Shown piece by piece: positions 18,059 to 27,337 of a DNA stretch of 64,000 nucleotides. Location: NCBI GenBank assembly GCA_012841565.1, contig DUUM01000251.1, positions 1-64,000 of the forward strand, in the 5' to 3' direction. The DNA is from Candidatus Epulonipiscium sp. (lineage in GTDB: Bacteria; Bacillota_A; Clostridia; Lachnospirales; Cellulosilyticaceae). Position 1 is the stretch's first letter. Every line of letters starts with the position of its first letter. The position numbers and the translations under genes are program-made. The notes under the pieces were generated by a model that did no database searches, was not told the DNA's origin, and was given only the letters and a program-made list of their open reading frames with translations.

Positions 18059-18169
18059 TCAGTCCATGAAGCATCCCAGTCTTTCATCAACGAATGGAGA
18101 CCATCTTTGCCATGCATCGATAACTTTATCAAGCTGCTTCCACGGCCAAGTTATTTCAAATATACCAAC
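18059..18169 (-). pseudogene. FAD-linked oxidase fragment
   Basis: A 36-codon minus-strand stretch reads VGIFEITWPWKQLDKVIDAW then QRWSPFVDERL before a TGA. This resembles the central segment of berberine-bridge-type FAD-linked oxidoreductases (the TWPW...W..WAPF..DRL pattern, from memory). No start or remaining domains are present. It is directly abutted by promoter cassette E, so the cassette marks a breakpoint. Confidence 0.5.
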
Positions 18170-18186
18170 TTTAGGTTGAAGTTTAT

Positions 18187-18252
18187 TTGGAATACAGGAG
18201 CAATAGTGTTAGAATATTCATATAACTACAAATTAGTTACAAAGCTGAAAGT
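18187..18252 (+). promoter_or_regulatory. Promoter-leader cassette, copy E
   Basis: TTGGAA (18187-18192), 17 bp, TAGAAT (18210-18215), hairpin AACTACAAATTAGTT (18224-18238), then ACAAAGCTGAAAGT (18239-18252). A leftover TTGAAG at 18175 corresponds in sequence to the -35 of the other copies. The spacing of 17 bp is preserved by a different hexamer. It precedes the lipoprotein gene at 18278. Confidence 0.65.
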
Positions 18253-18277
18253 ACTCGAAAAGGGAGTGTACCAAACC

Positions 18278-18697
18278 ATGCAAAAAGTCATAAAAAGAAT
18301 ACTTTTAACGACCTTAGCTATAACAACAACGCTGTTTATAGCAGGATGTTCTCAAGTAGAAGGCAAGGCCTCAAAAGAGGGTGCTAATCCGATTGTAGAG
18401 ATGCCTAAAGAGAATCAAAAAAGTAAAAAAATAGAAGCTGACGTTATAAGTGAAAAACAGCCTATAAACATTAAAGAACAGATGACACAGGGGTTAAGTG
18501 ATTTAGAAATTGTAAAAATAAAAACAGCTTTTCCTCTTATGCTACATGCAATGGAACAGGGGAAAGAATATAATTTTGAGCAGATTATTATAGACTTAGA
18601 AAGCATGAAAAATATTGTAACATTTAGCCCATTTAAAGAAGATTTAGAGGCTCTCCAAGGACTGTTGCAATATTCTATGGACAAAAGCTATGTGTAA
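18278..18697 (+). CDS. Putative lipoprotein, possibly shortened by frameshift
   Basis: A 139-residue product. It has a lipoprotein signal (MQKVIKRILLTTLAITTT, lipobox FIAGC) and a charged, helical remainder with no recognised domain. GGGAG lies before the ATG. The reading frame ends at 18695-18697, but another frame (18658-18846) continues with protein-like sequence. The true product may thus have extended into a C-terminal domain that is now out of frame. Its promoter is cassette E. Function unknown; it should be surface-anchored. Confidence 0.6.
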   Translation: MQKVIKRILLTTLAITTTLFIAGCSQVEGKASKEGANPIVEMPKENQKSKKIEADVISEKQPINIKEQMTQGLSDLEIVKIKTAFPLMLHAMEQGKEYNFEQIIIDLESMKNIVTFSPFKEDLEALQGLLQYSMDKSYV

Positions 18698-18956
18698 ACC
18701 CTGAATTACGAATAAATAAGGTCCAATACTTATTAGATGGTCACAAAATTGATACCATTGGTCCTGCGTGTACAGATATACCAATCTCTTTACCTGCTAA
18801 CTGGGCAAAGAATATAAGATTTTCTTCAACAACAAAACAGAGGTAGAGTTTGAAAAGGGTAACAAGAAACCTAATGTAAATAGCTTAAAATTAGGGCATG
18901 TAATAGATATTGAAGTAGAAGATGGTGTGACTGAAGAGATAGAAGTACAAAACTAG
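18658..18956 (+). pseudogene. Out-of-frame C-terminal debris of the lipoprotein
   Basis: Frame one (18658-18846) reads RTVAIFYGQKLCVNPELRIN then KVQYLLDGHKIDTIGPACTD, resembling the KVQYLLDGKKVDTL part of GerMN-type spore-germination/lipoprotein domains. A second frame (18822-18956) reads VEFEKGNKKPNVNSLKLGHV and IDIEVEDGVTEEIEVQN. Two frameshifts would join all three frames. That they were once one gene is inference. Confidence 0.45.
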
Positions 18957-18993
18957 CAGGGCCCTTTAAAGAGAATGAAAAGCCTATGCAGCT

Positions 18994-19034
18994 AAAGGCT
19001 GATTTCTGTATTGTACAGGAGTCAGCTTTTTTTA
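18994..19034 (+). terminator. Rho-independent terminator
   Basis: A 17-base arm (18994-19010) pairs with 19014-19030 with a few G-U pairs around TTG, then TTTT. It ends the lipoprotein transcript. Confidence 0.8.
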
Positions 19035-19249
19035 TTATACACCATATTAAATATTAAGTTAGACTATAGAATTATTACCCAAGACACAAAGATGCTAAGA
19101 GAATCTTTAGAAATTCTTTTGATTTATTTAAAGTCTATCTTAAGTTATTAATCCTATAATGAATCTAAATTAAGAAAAAGAAGCTACAGAGAATAAACAT
19201 GAAAAAAACATTAAAAAACATTAGATGTAGTAATGAAGGAGAGGGGGAA

Positions 19250-19324
19250 ATGGATGTTAATTTTGTCATGGAATACTTAAGTAAATATGGAACTACCTTT
19301 CTATTTGTATTAAAATATGAATAA
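19250..19324 (+). pseudogene. DedA-like N-terminal fragment
   Basis: A 24-codon stretch MDVNFVMEYLSKYGTTFLFV stops shortly afterwards. GGAGAGGGGG lies just before the ATG. The sequence is like the first residues of DedA/SNARE-associated membrane proteins (MDVN..MEYLSKYG..FLF). The rest of the gene is missing. The stretch 19035-19249 shows nothing else recognisable. Confidence 0.4.
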
Positions 19325-19380
19325 GTGTGCATTTTAACAATCGCATGTAGTTAATAAAGGATAACATTAGGAGGAATTAA

Positions 19381-20082
19381 GTGAACAATTATCATATTTT
19401 AGTCGTTGAAGATGACAAAGAAATTCAAGAAGGGTTGGCAATTTACTTAAGAAATCAAGGGTATACCGTTTTTGTGGGATCTAATGGAATAGAAGGCCTT
19501 GAGATTATAGAGAAAGAAGAAATTCATTTAGCTATTGTTGATATTATGATGCCTAAGATGGATGGTATCAGTATGACCATGAAATTAAGAGAAAATCATG
19601 AATTTCCAGTGATTATCTTGTCTGCAAAGTCAGAAGGTATTGATAAAATAACTGGGTTAAATATAGGTGCAGATGATTATGTTACGAAACCATTTACACC
19701 TATGGAATTATTGGCAAGAGTTAATTCACAGCTACGAAGGTACTCAAAGTATTTAAAGGCAGTGAATCAAACGGAACATGATAATACCACAGTAATTGGT
19801 GGCCTAGAATTAAATGAAGATACTGTTGAGGTAAGTGTGGATGGCAACTTGATTAAGGTAACACCAATTGAATTTAAGGTATTGCAGTTATTAATGAAAC
19901 ATGCAGGAAAAGTGTTTTCTGCGGAAGAAATCTATGAACGGGTTTGGAATGAGCGTGCAGTGAATACTGATACAATAATGGTTCATGTACGTAATATTCG
20001 AGAAAAAATTGAAATAAACCCAAAAAATCCAAAATATTTAAAGGTGGTGTGGGGCATTGGATATAAAATCGAAAAACAATAA
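19381..20082 (+). CDS. VanR-like OmpR-family response regulator
   Basis: A 233-residue regulator. The receiver has E10/D11/D12, phosphoacceptor D54 (AIVDIMMPKMDG) and K in VTKPFT. The winged-helix C-terminus ends LKVVWGIGYKIEKQ. The start is GTG at 19381 with GGAGG upstream. The kinase gene overlaps its 3' end by 26 bases. The partner is the large multi-pass kinase at 20057. No resistance ligase or transporter gene follows intact, only a permease fragment, so its present target is unknown. Confidence 0.92.
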   Translation: MNNYHILVVEDDKEIQEGLAIYLRNQGYTVFVGSNGIEGLEIIEKEEIHLAIVDIMMPKMDGISMTMKLRENHEFPVIILSAKSEGIDKITGLNIGADDYVTKPFTPMELLARVNSQLRRYSKYLKAVNQTEHDNTTVIGGLELNEDTVEVSVDGNLIKVTPIEFKVLQLLMKHAGKVFSAEEIYERVWNERAVNTDTIMVHVRNIREKIEINPKNPKYLKVVWGIGYKIEKQ

Positions 20083-22342
20083 AATAATTGGAACAATAAT
20101 AGTAGTGATATTGGTACTGGTTACCGCTTTATCCGTGGTGAAATCCTATTCTTATGTTTGGGATAGGGCTGATAAGAATAAGACAGGTATATATGAGGCT
20201 TATTCCACAATTCAACTTTTAAATGAAATGAGTTATGCTTTATATGTGGATGTAGCATCAGATAGGCAGCAAAGGGAATTAGTACCTCTGGAGGTATATG
20301 CACCAGATTATCAAGAGATAAGAGTAGAGAACCATGAGAATCTAGGAAATGACCAAAATCAAGTTGTTAATGAAGAATATCTTGATGAAGAATCTATTTA
20401 TGAAGAGAAAATGTATCTTTTGGACTATTTAAACGAGCAAATAGGGGATTGGCAGAGAATTGTTAAAAACAATGTGAACATTAATTATATTGTAAGAGAT
20501 GATTCTACTGGTAAGGTTATTACATCAAGTTCAGAGGAGTTTTATGAAAGATATAACAATAATAAGGAGCATGTATCTCCTGGACATCAATTTTCCTTTG
20601 AGTTATCATTTGATAAAGAAGGAAAGGTGACTGCTTCTAATGTAATTGGTGCAAGTCAAGAGGTGATTCAAGGCAATCTGGATTCCTGGAACTCAAAAAA
20701 TGATAAATCTGATCACTTCTTATATAGTGATCACTATATAGATATTAAAGATGAAAACTATATCAAATTAGAAAAGCCAGAAAATATAACGATTACCTTT
20801 GATATACCAGAACAGTTAATAGCATATGATTATTTTTATAATAGTGTATACTATCAGCACAGTAATATTTTTTTTGATTCATTTATAATCATTAGTATAT
20901 TAAGCATAGTGGTTATATTTTTAGCTGGTATTATACTTTATATAATTAAGCCATTAAAACTAGGAACAGGCCTATCATCTAAAATCCCATTTGAAATAAA
21001 TGTGGCGGGAATCATATCAATTCCATTTGGAATATGGTGTATTGGTGAATTAGCTTACAGTTGGTATTATGAATATAATCTTTATACAGAAGTGACAGAC
21101 TATCTTAGTATAGAGCAAATTAATGGATTAAGTTATGGATTGCATGTAGTACTTTGGGTGTTTTTATTAGGAGTAGTGATGATAATGACCTTATCCTTAC
21201 TACAAGTGTTTAGCATTGGATTAAAACCCTATTGCAAGGAAAAAACATTATTAATTCACTTTTGTAGATGGATTAGAAGGCAATCTAAACGATTTTGCAA
21301 ATGGAATAGAAGACAATACAAACGCCTTTATAACAGCTTGATTAACTTTGATTTGTCTGATAAGTCGAACAAGCTTATACTTCGCATTGTCATAGTTAAT
21401 TTTTTAATCTTGCTTGTATTATGCAGCATATGGTTTTTTGGAATTCCAATTTTAATTATTTATTCTATTGTTCTATTTATTTTACTAAAAAGAGTATATG
21501 TGGATATTCAAAACAAATATTCCTATCTTTTAAAAGTAACTAATAGCATGGCTGAGGGTGACCTAGAATTAGAAATTGAAGAAGATTTAGGTGTATTTGA
21601 ACCACTTAAGGAGCAAATGAAAAAGATTCAAACAGGGTTTAAAAAAGCAGTTCAGGAGGAAGTAAAAAGTCAGGGTATGAAGACAGAACTGATTACCAAT
21701 GTATCTCATGACTTAAAAACACCACTTACTGCAATTATCACTTATATTGATTTATTAAAAGACGAGAACATTACAAAAGAGGAACAACAATCTTACATTC
21801 TTACCTTAGAGCAAAAATCCTATCGACTTAAAAATTTAATTGAAGATTTATTTGAAATGAGTAAGGCAACAAGTAAAAACATAGAAATAGAACGAACTGA
21901 AGTTGATATTGTAGCACTTATTAAACAGGTTGAGTTAGAATTACATGATAATCTAGAAGCAGCACATATTAATATGCGAATGAATCTTCCAGAAGATAAA
22001 GTGATTCTTAACTTAGATGGTCAAAAGACATATCGCATATTTGACAATCTATTTCTAAATATATCAAAATATTCTATGGAAGATACAAGAGCTTATATCG
22101 AGTTAGAAGAATCTATGGATCAAGTGATTGTAACACTGAAAAATATATCTGCAACAGAGATTGATTTTAAAGGTGATGAGATTACGCAACGCTTTGTACG
22201 AGGGGACAAATCCCGTACAACAGAAGGTTCAGGTCTTGGAATTGCAATTGCAAAAAGCTTTATGGAGCTACAAGGTAGTGAACTTGAAATTGTTGTAGAT
22301 GGTGATTTATTCAAAGTGATATTAATATTTAATAAGCATTAA
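20057..22342 (+). CDS. Large multi-pass sensor histidine kinase
   Basis: A 761-residue kinase. It has a first membrane segment at residues ~10-28, an extracellular domain to ~270, then about five or six further membrane helices (residues ~275-485). A HAMP-like linker and H-box follow (TNVSHDLKTPLTAIITY, His near residue 550), and the HATPase domain has a G-box (SGLGIAIAKSF). The helical central block contains two positively charged stretches (RWIRRQSKRFCKWNRRQYKR). The start is TTG with AAGGTGG upstream, overlapping the regulator. This architecture is common for clostridial VanS-like kinases linked to ABC-2 exporters. The DxGxG box of the ATPase domain looks degenerate (LKNISATEID), as is usual in this subgroup. 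Confidence 0.88.
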   Translation: MDIKSKNNKIIGTIIVVILVLVTALSVVKSYSYVWDRADKNKTGIYEAYSTIQLLNEMSYALYVDVASDRQQRELVPLEVYAPDYQEIRVENHENLGNDQNQVVNEEYLDEESIYEEKMYLLDYLNEQIGDWQRIVKNNVNINYIVRDDSTGKVITSSSEEFYERYNNNKEHVSPGHQFSFELSFDKEGKVTASNVIGASQEVIQGNLDSWNSKNDKSDHFLYSDHYIDIKDENYIKLEKPENITITFDIPEQLIAYDYFYNSVYYQHSNIFFDSFIIISILSIVVIFLAGIILYIIKPLKLGTGLSSKIPFEINVAGIISIPFGIWCIGELAYSWYYEYNLYTEVTDYLSIEQINGLSYGLHVVLWVFLLGVVMIMTLSLLQVFSIGLKPYCKEKTLLIHFCRWIRRQSKRFCKWNRRQYKRLYNSLINFDLSDKSNKLILRIVIVNFLILLVLCSIWFFGIPILIIYSIVLFILLKRVYVDIQNKYSYLLKVTNSMAEGDLELEIEEDLGVFEPLKEQMKKIQTGFKKAVQEEVKSQGMKTELITNVSHDLKTPLTAIITYIDLLKDENITKEEQQSYILTLEQKSYRLKNLIEDLFEMSKATSKNIEIERTEVDIVALIKQVELELHDNLEAAHINMRMNLPEDKVILNLDGQKTYRIFDNLFLNISKYSMEDTRAYIELEESMDQVIVTLKNISATEIDFKGDEITQRFVRGDKSRTTEGSGLGIAIAKSFMELQGSELEIVVDGDLFKVILIFNKH

Positions 22343-22418
22343 TTAAAAAGATGTTTAATAGATGCTGGAGAACTGCTTAAGCTAGTCTTATTTAAGATAG
22401 AGCGATTATTTCTGAAGA

Positions 22419-22841
22419 ATGGAGCGTGGTGGTTTTCCGCTTGCTTGCGCCACTATCCATTCCATCCCGGTTCAGTATTTACACGGGTTTGGATATTTAT
22501 TTGCCGTATTGGCTCTTATAATACGGTTAAATATGAGTTTAATCCGAGTTATCAGTCTTTTAATTATCCCTGTTATCTATTCCATCTTTATTACTGTACT
22601 TGGCATTTCTCTGAATAAGAAATATCCAAATTATGAGTGGGACAGCAAAATGATGGTTGTCAAACAAAACATTCCTGCTATTATATCCGGCATTATTGGA
22701 ATGGTTGCGGTGGCTACGCCGATATTACTTAACTGGTTTTTATCCTTTCCGCTTATGCCTACGCTATGGGGTACAGCGTTTATTTTGATTATTGCGGCAA
22801 GTGTTATGTATCAAAAAGCTTGTAAATCAAATTATATTTAG
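22419..22841 (+). pseudogene. ABC exporter permease C-terminal fragment
   Basis: A 140-codon stretch whose last ~115 residues contain four hydrophobic helices and the motif NKKYPNYEWDSKMMVVKQ, typical of the ABC-2 exporters that often sit beside VanRS-like pairs. The first ~25 residues (MERGGFPLACATIHSIPVQY) do not belong to that family, and there is no matching ATPase. It is the 3' end of a deleted gene. The missing transporter was probably the original target of the two-component pair at 19381-22342. Confidence 0.7.
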
Positions 22842-22926
22842 TTCAAGGAGGACACTGTTATGAAGAAATCTATCTTGAAAGACATATCAGCCGGGGCAAT
22901 AACTTCTATCTGTCCGGTTGATGTCA

Positions 22927-23031
22927 AAGCAAGAAAGCCAGAATCCTGCAACAGTACGTCATGCCCTCAAAGACTTAGAACAACAAGGGCTAATCAATAT
23001 ACGGTGTAATAGGTGCTGTTACGCTATTTAG
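22927..23031 (+). pseudogene. Helix-turn-helix regulator fragment
   Basis: A 34-codon stretch reads NPATVRHALKDLEQQGLINI, typical of the recognition helix and wing of a MarR/GntR-type regulator, and ends at TAG. It lacks a start. The sequence then runs into the broken IstB gene on the other strand. The stretch 22842-22926 holds only a short unrecognised reading frame. Confidence 0.35.
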
Positions 23032-23116
23032 TGTGGTTCGCTTCATCTATAAGCATTTGGCTGTTACTTCGTGTATAAGGCAGCTTAAGCTCAAAGGCGA
23101 GGTCTGAAATGCTCAT
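23024..23116 (-). pseudogene. IS21 helper ATPase (IstB) N-terminal fragment
   Basis: Thirty codons MSISDLAFELKLPYTRSNSQ MLIDEANHTK then TAG, preceded by AGGAGG. This is the N-terminus of IstB, the AAA+ helper of IS21 transposition. The ATPase domain is gone. Confidence 0.65.
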
Positions 23117-23129
23117 GTTACCGTCCTCC

Positions 23130-23630
23130 TAAGCAGATGCTATTGTATTTACTTGTTTGTTTTCTGGTTAAATTATTTAATCCCATCTCATTCTTATCAG
23201 CTTTAAATTTAATGATGTTAATAGGTGCATTTTGATATTCTGCTAAGATTTGTATAAGTTCATCAAAGCTCTTTTCTTTGTTCTTTCTAATTACCTACTA
23301 GGTACTCAGGAACAGAATAAAAGTTGTTTCCTGTTTGAACAAAGCTGTATTTATTAACTTTTAGGGTTGTTATATCAGCTAGCTCAAGCTTGGGTTTATA
23401 AGGTAACAAGCAAGCGACTTCTTCAGCTGTTTTACTTTTATTATTTAATTTCACGAGCTCGTTATTTAGGAAATCTTGCGCATCCTCAAAGGTCTTAAAC
23501 TTGTAATGCAAGGCAAATACTTTATTCCTAATGATCTTTACACTCCCCTCTACATGGCCTTTCTCATTTTTTCTAACTTCCGATTTGAGTGTCCTTCCAA
23601 TTTTAATTTTATAATTGCGTGCTTATCCAT
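23130..23630 (-). pseudogene. IS21 transposase (IstA) with internal deletion
   Basis: The gene begins MDKHAIIKLKLEGHSNRKLE, the helix-turn-helix start of IstA. After a deletion of roughly 200 or more residues it jumps to NEKGHVEGSVKIIRNKVFAL HYKFKTFEDAQDFL. It then continues to KYSFVQTGNNFYSVPEYLVG and, after a frameshift, SFDELIQILAEYQNAPINII. The DDE catalytic core is missing, so the element is dead. IstB follows on the same strand, the normal IS21 order. Confidence 0.75.
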
Positions 23631-23791
23631 TAATATAATCACTCCATCACCACCTTCAATATACATTTTAATATATCGAAGGAATTAGTTAAAGAGTGGA
23701 CCGCTTTTCAATTAATATTCGTTGATTAAGGGGTACTTTTAGAGTACCATATACAATTTCGTGGGGAGTTGTGTTATTTTCATATTAGAGA

Positions 23792-23860
23792 TTGAAAATG
23801 AACTGAAATAAAAGTAGAATCAGATTAGAATATTAAATTAACTGAAAAGTGGAATATGAG
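23792..23860 (+). promoter_or_regulatory. Promoter-leader cassette, copy G (degenerate)
   Basis: TTGAAA (23792-23797), 17 bp, TAGAAT (23815-23820), then AGATTAGAATATTAAATTAA and a weakened AACTGAAAAGT hairpin. The GCTGAAAGT box is lost. No intact gene follows: 23861-24184 holds a start-like MIREFKLKDSE (possible GNAT acetyltransferase N-terminus) and stop-broken fragments. Confidence 0.55.
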
Positions 23861-24184
23861 ATGGAGCAAATTATTATTAGTTAAAACTGGAAAATCATAT
23901 ATAATATTAGTTAATAATGTTGTAGGTTTCATCATTATAAAAAAAGTTTGGGCTTTAGGGGGATTGAAATGATTAGGGAATTTAAATTAAAAGATAGTGA
24001 ACCGTGCAGTAGTAATAAAAGTTTTTAAGAATGATGCAACTACAGAAACTTGTTTTGTGATTTAGTCGATATGTTTACGACAACAGACGACTTGTAAGAC
24101 ATTCGTTCTATCCTCTCAAGCCAGGGTGAGACGGTTGCGGGAATCGAGTGAGAAAATAGTAGTGGGTAAATAAAGTTTTGCTTT

Positions 24185-24214
24185 GGCTCAAGGGTTTGTC
24201 CCTTGGGCCTTTTT
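24185..24214 (+). terminator. Rho-independent terminator
   Basis: GGCTCAAGGG (24185-24194) pairs with CCCTTGGGCC (24200-24209) with one G-U, followed by TTTTT. It follows a decayed stretch and insulates the transporter operon downstream. Confidence 0.88.
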
Positions 24215-24251
24215 GCACTTTAAAAATGAGATAGTTTGCTTTGTATAAATA

Positions 24252-24292
24252 TTTAAGGATTATTTAAGGTAGGTGTAAACCTCATGTAAGAT
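24252..24292 (+). promoter_or_regulatory. Response-regulator-type promoter of the BceAB-like operon
   Basis: TTTAAGG occurs at 24252-24258 and again at 24263-24269, exactly 11 bp apart. The second copy occupies the -35 position, with a 17-bp gap to TAAGAT (24287-24292). This is the usual layout for OmpR-family activation. The regulator at 27419 is the likely binder. Confidence 0.6.
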
Positions 24293-24332
24293 TATGAATG
24301 TATAGTAGTAAGAAGAAAGAGGTGCATATGAA

Positions 24333-25100
24333 ATGGCATATATATTAAAAGTGAACAATGTAGAAAAAACATATGGGATAGGAGCAAATATTTTTAGAGC
24401 CCTTAAAAATATAACTTTTACTATTGAAGCAGGTGAGTTTGTCGGAATAATGGGTCCATCGGGAGCTGGAAAATCGACATTATTAAATGTACTAGCAACG
24501 ATCGATTATCCAACGAGTGGAGATATTTTTATTGAACAAGATAACATTGCTAAGATGTCAGAGAATAAGTTAGCAGAATTTCGGCGAAAGAACTTAGGAT
24601 TTATTTTTCAAGACTATAATTTGCTCGATTCCTTAACGGTAAGAGAAAATATTTTACTACCACTTGCGATTGAAAAAAGACCAGTCAAGGAAATTAATGA
24701 AAAGGTAACTTCTATAGCCAAAATATTTAATATTGAGAATCAATTGGATAAATATCCTTATCAAATTTCCGGTGGAGAAAAGCAACGAACTGCCTCATCA
24801 CGTGCATTGATAACTAATCCAAAACTTTTATTTGCAGATGAACCAACTGGGGCACTTGATTCCAAATCTGCAACTGAGTTTTTAGAAAACTTATGGTCAT
24901 TAAATGTAGAGCAAAAAGCAACGATTATGATGGTAACACATGATGCCTATGCGGCTAGTTTTTGTAGTCGAATAATTTTTATTAAAGATGGTGAATTATC
25001 AAAGGAAATAAGCCGTCAAAATTATGGGAGACAGGAGTTTTTTCAACTCATTTTGGAGGAGTTATCATATTTAGGTGGTGCTGATTATGACTTTATTTGA
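24333..25100 (+). CDS. BceA-type ABC transporter ATPase
   Basis: A 255-residue ATPase with Walker A (GPSGAGKST), Q-loop (FQDYNLLDSLTVRENILLPLA), signature ISGGEKQRTASSRALI, Walker B (LLFADEPTGALDSKSATEFL) and H-loop (MVTHDAYAASFCSRIIFIKDG). The sequences around the Q-loop and the VTHDAYAAS stretch are characteristic of the BceA/YxdL peptide-detoxification group. It is coupled to the permease by a 14-base overlap. It should power removal or sensing of peptide antibiotics at the membrane. Confidence 0.93.
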   Translation: MAYILKVNNVEKTYGIGANIFRALKNITFTIEAGEFVGIMGPSGAGKSTLLNVLATIDYPTSGDIFIEQDNIAKMSENKLAEFRRKNLGFIFQDYNLLDSLTVRENILLPLAIEKRPVKEINEKVTSIAKIFNIENQLDKYPYQISGGEKQRTASSRALITNPKLLFADEPTGALDSKSATEFLENLWSLNVEQKATIMMVTHDAYAASFCSRIIFIKDGELSKEISRQNYGRQEFFQLILEELSYLGGADYDFI

Positions 25101-26946
25101 TTTAGTAACAAAAAACATTAGGCGTAATATCAAACACTACGGATTATATATTGGTGCAACGGTATTTTCAATCATTATATATTTCATTTTTGCTATATTA
25201 AAGTATAGTGAAAATATTGGTGGCTTAATGGATACGTCTATAAAAATGAAAGGAATTATGAGTGCCTCAGCTTTTGTATTGATGATTTTTTCAATGGCGT
25301 TTATTCTTTATTCTAATACGTTTTTTATAAAAAAACGTAAAAAAGAAGTAGCTTTGTATTCTTTATTAGGATTAAAAAAAGGTAAAATTGGATTTATGCT
25401 TTTCTTCGAAAATATGATGATTGGGATTATTTCATTGGTTATGGGTATAGTATTTGGTTTCTTTTTAGCTCAATTCTTTTTGGCCATTTTATTACGACTA
25501 ATGGGGATTCAAATTGGGATGGAGTTTGCTTTTTCTGGCCAAGCCATAGTTGAGACGACAATTGTATTTTTCGTTATATTTCTTATAACATCATTGAGTG
25601 GCTATCGTATTATTTATAAATTCAAGTTAGTTGATTTATTCCAGGCGGCCAATAAAGGAGAAAAACAACCCAAGACTTATTTAATCAATGTATTAATGGG
25701 AATTTTATCACTATCAGTAGCTTATTGGATTGCGTTACAAGATTTAACAACATCAGAAGTGTGGAGAAAATTTGGTATAAGTACACCACTTCTAATTATT
25801 GGATTGACGATTATTGGTTCCTATTTTTTATTTAATAATGTGCTTGTTTATATATTAAATAAAATGATAAAAAAAGAGAGATGGGCATGGAAAGGCCTTA
25901 ATTTGATGACCGTTTCACAACTGCTATATCGTATTCGTGGAAATGCAAAGACACTGACAATCATTACTATCTTAAGTGCGACTACTATTACTGCTGGTGG
26001 TGCTGTATTTGGGATGTATTATACTACAGATAAAATGGTTGAACAATATGCACCATTTTCCTTTATGTGGGAGGGATCACAAAACAAAATACCAATGGAG
26101 TTTGTAGAATCATCCATTAATTTTGAAGTGAAAACTGTACGTGTTCATGGTGAAAAAAGGGACGTAGAATACAAAGTTATTAGCCAATCAATATTTGAAC
26201 TGCTTGCTCAAACATTGAAATGGGATGATATTGAACAAACTAAAAATAAGGAAATGGAAGCTTTGTTGATAGAACCTTTCTATGATGAGCGTTGGTCGGA
26301 AAAACAGGATGGAATACAAATTAATGACAATTGGTATCAAATTAGTAAAATATATGTAGAACCCATTTTCAATATAGAGGTATTACCAGGGAGCGTACTA
26401 GTTTTAAGTGATGAGCAGTTTAAGGAACTAAATCAAGAATCTATCAATTTTTGTGCCATTCTACTTGATGATTATAGAAAGTATGCTGATTTAGCTGAAG
26501 AATTAATTACTTTGATTGATGCTGATAAATTCTCAAGTACACTTATTAATTATCAAAAAGCACTAAAAGATTCGGGAGCAATATTGTTCGTAGGTAGTTT
26601 TTTAGGATTAGTATTTTTATTAGCAACAGGAAGCATTATTTTCTTTAAAATGCTAACAGAAGCAGAAGAAGATAAAAGTAAATACGCTATACTTTATAAG
26701 ATTGGTGTATCAAAACAAGCTATGAAAAGAACTATTCGTTACCAAGTAGGGGTTGTTTTCTTGGGGCCATTATTGCTAGGACTAGTGCATGGGACTGTGG
26801 CTTTAATCGCTTTTTCTAATTTAATGGATATGAATTTATTAAAGCCAGTCTTATTATGGATGCTTGCTTATACGATTATTTATATTATATATTATTTTAT
26901 TACTCTTAAAGGATTTTATCAAACAGTCATAAAGGAGGGGAATTAG
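25087..26946 (+). CDS. BceB-type ABC transporter permease
   Basis: A 619-residue permease: helix 1 near residues 15-35, an FtsX unit of three helices (~55-175), paired helices near 200-255, helix 7 near 285, a large extracellular domain (~315-500) and a terminal three-helix unit (~505-615). This ten-helix plan with one big extracellular loop is diagnostic of BceB/YxdM/VraE. ATG 25087 has AGGTGG upstream and fits the MTLFDLVTKNIRRN start of the family. It likely forms a sensory complex with the kinase at 28135. Confidence 0.93.
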   Translation: MTLFDLVTKNIRRNIKHYGLYIGATVFSIIIYFIFAILKYSENIGGLMDTSIKMKGIMSASAFVLMIFSMAFILYSNTFFIKKRKKEVALYSLLGLKKGKIGFMLFFENMMIGIISLVMGIVFGFFLAQFFLAILLRLMGIQIGMEFAFSGQAIVETTIVFFVIFLITSLSGYRIIYKFKLVDLFQAANKGEKQPKTYLINVLMGILSLSVAYWIALQDLTTSEVWRKFGISTPLLIIGLTIIGSYFLFNNVLVYILNKMIKKERWAWKGLNLMTVSQLLYRIRGNAKTLTIITILSATTITAGGAVFGMYYTTDKMVEQYAPFSFMWEGSQNKIPMEFVESSINFEVKTVRVHGEKRDVEYKVISQSIFELLAQTLKWDDIEQTKNKEMEALLIEPFYDERWSEKQDGIQINDNWYQISKIYVEPIFNIEVLPGSVLVLSDEQFKELNQESINFCAILLDDYRKYADLAEELITLIDADKFSSTLINYQKALKDSGAILFVGSFLGLVFLLATGSIIFFKMLTEAEEDKSKYAILYKIGVSKQAMKRTIRYQVGVVFLGPLLLGLVHGTVALIAFSNLMDMNLLKPVLLWMLAYTIIYIIYYFITLKGFYQTVIKEGN

Positions 26947-26947
26947 C

Positions 26948-27322
26948 GTGAGAAAAATATTTATTGTTCCAGCTATATTAATGTTGGGGGTGATATTATT
27001 ATTTACTTATTGTGATATTAATATTAATAAAATTGGAAAAGATAATGTATATATAGAAATTATAGAACCTACAGGTACTGAGGAAGATAGGTTAGATAAT
27101 GGGGAAGTGATAACCAGGTATATCTACAATCAAAGAGCATTTGATAAAGAAGGGAAATCAGTAGAAATAGAATTCTCTGCAGGCAAAAAATTACGAAAAG
27201 GAGCCTATTTAATGCTCTATATTAAGGATGGAAATGTGGTTACGTCTTATGATGAAGTAAAATGGAGCGAAATCCCAAGTAATGCACAAATAGAATTAGA
27301 ATACTATAATATTGGTAATTAA
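26948..27322 (+). CDS. YxeA-family secreted protein (DUF1093)
   Basis: A 124-residue protein with an N-terminal signal/anchor (FIVPAILMLGVILLFTYC) and a small beta-rich domain with YIEI, ITRYIYNQRAFDKEG and RKGAYLMLYIKDG...VTSYDEVKWSEIP, the YxeA pattern. YxeA follows the yxdLM peptide transporter genes in Bacillus subtilis; the same order is seen here. The start is GTG with AAGGAGGGG. Its exact role is unknown. Confidence 0.82.
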   Translation: MRKIFIVPAILMLGVILLFTYCDININKIGKDNVYIEIIEPTGTEEDRLDNGEVITRYIYNQRAFDKEGKSVEIEFSAGKKLRKGAYLMLYIKDGNVVTSYDEVKWSEIPSNAQIELEYYNIGN

Positions 27323-27337
27323 ACAAAAAGACAAAAA

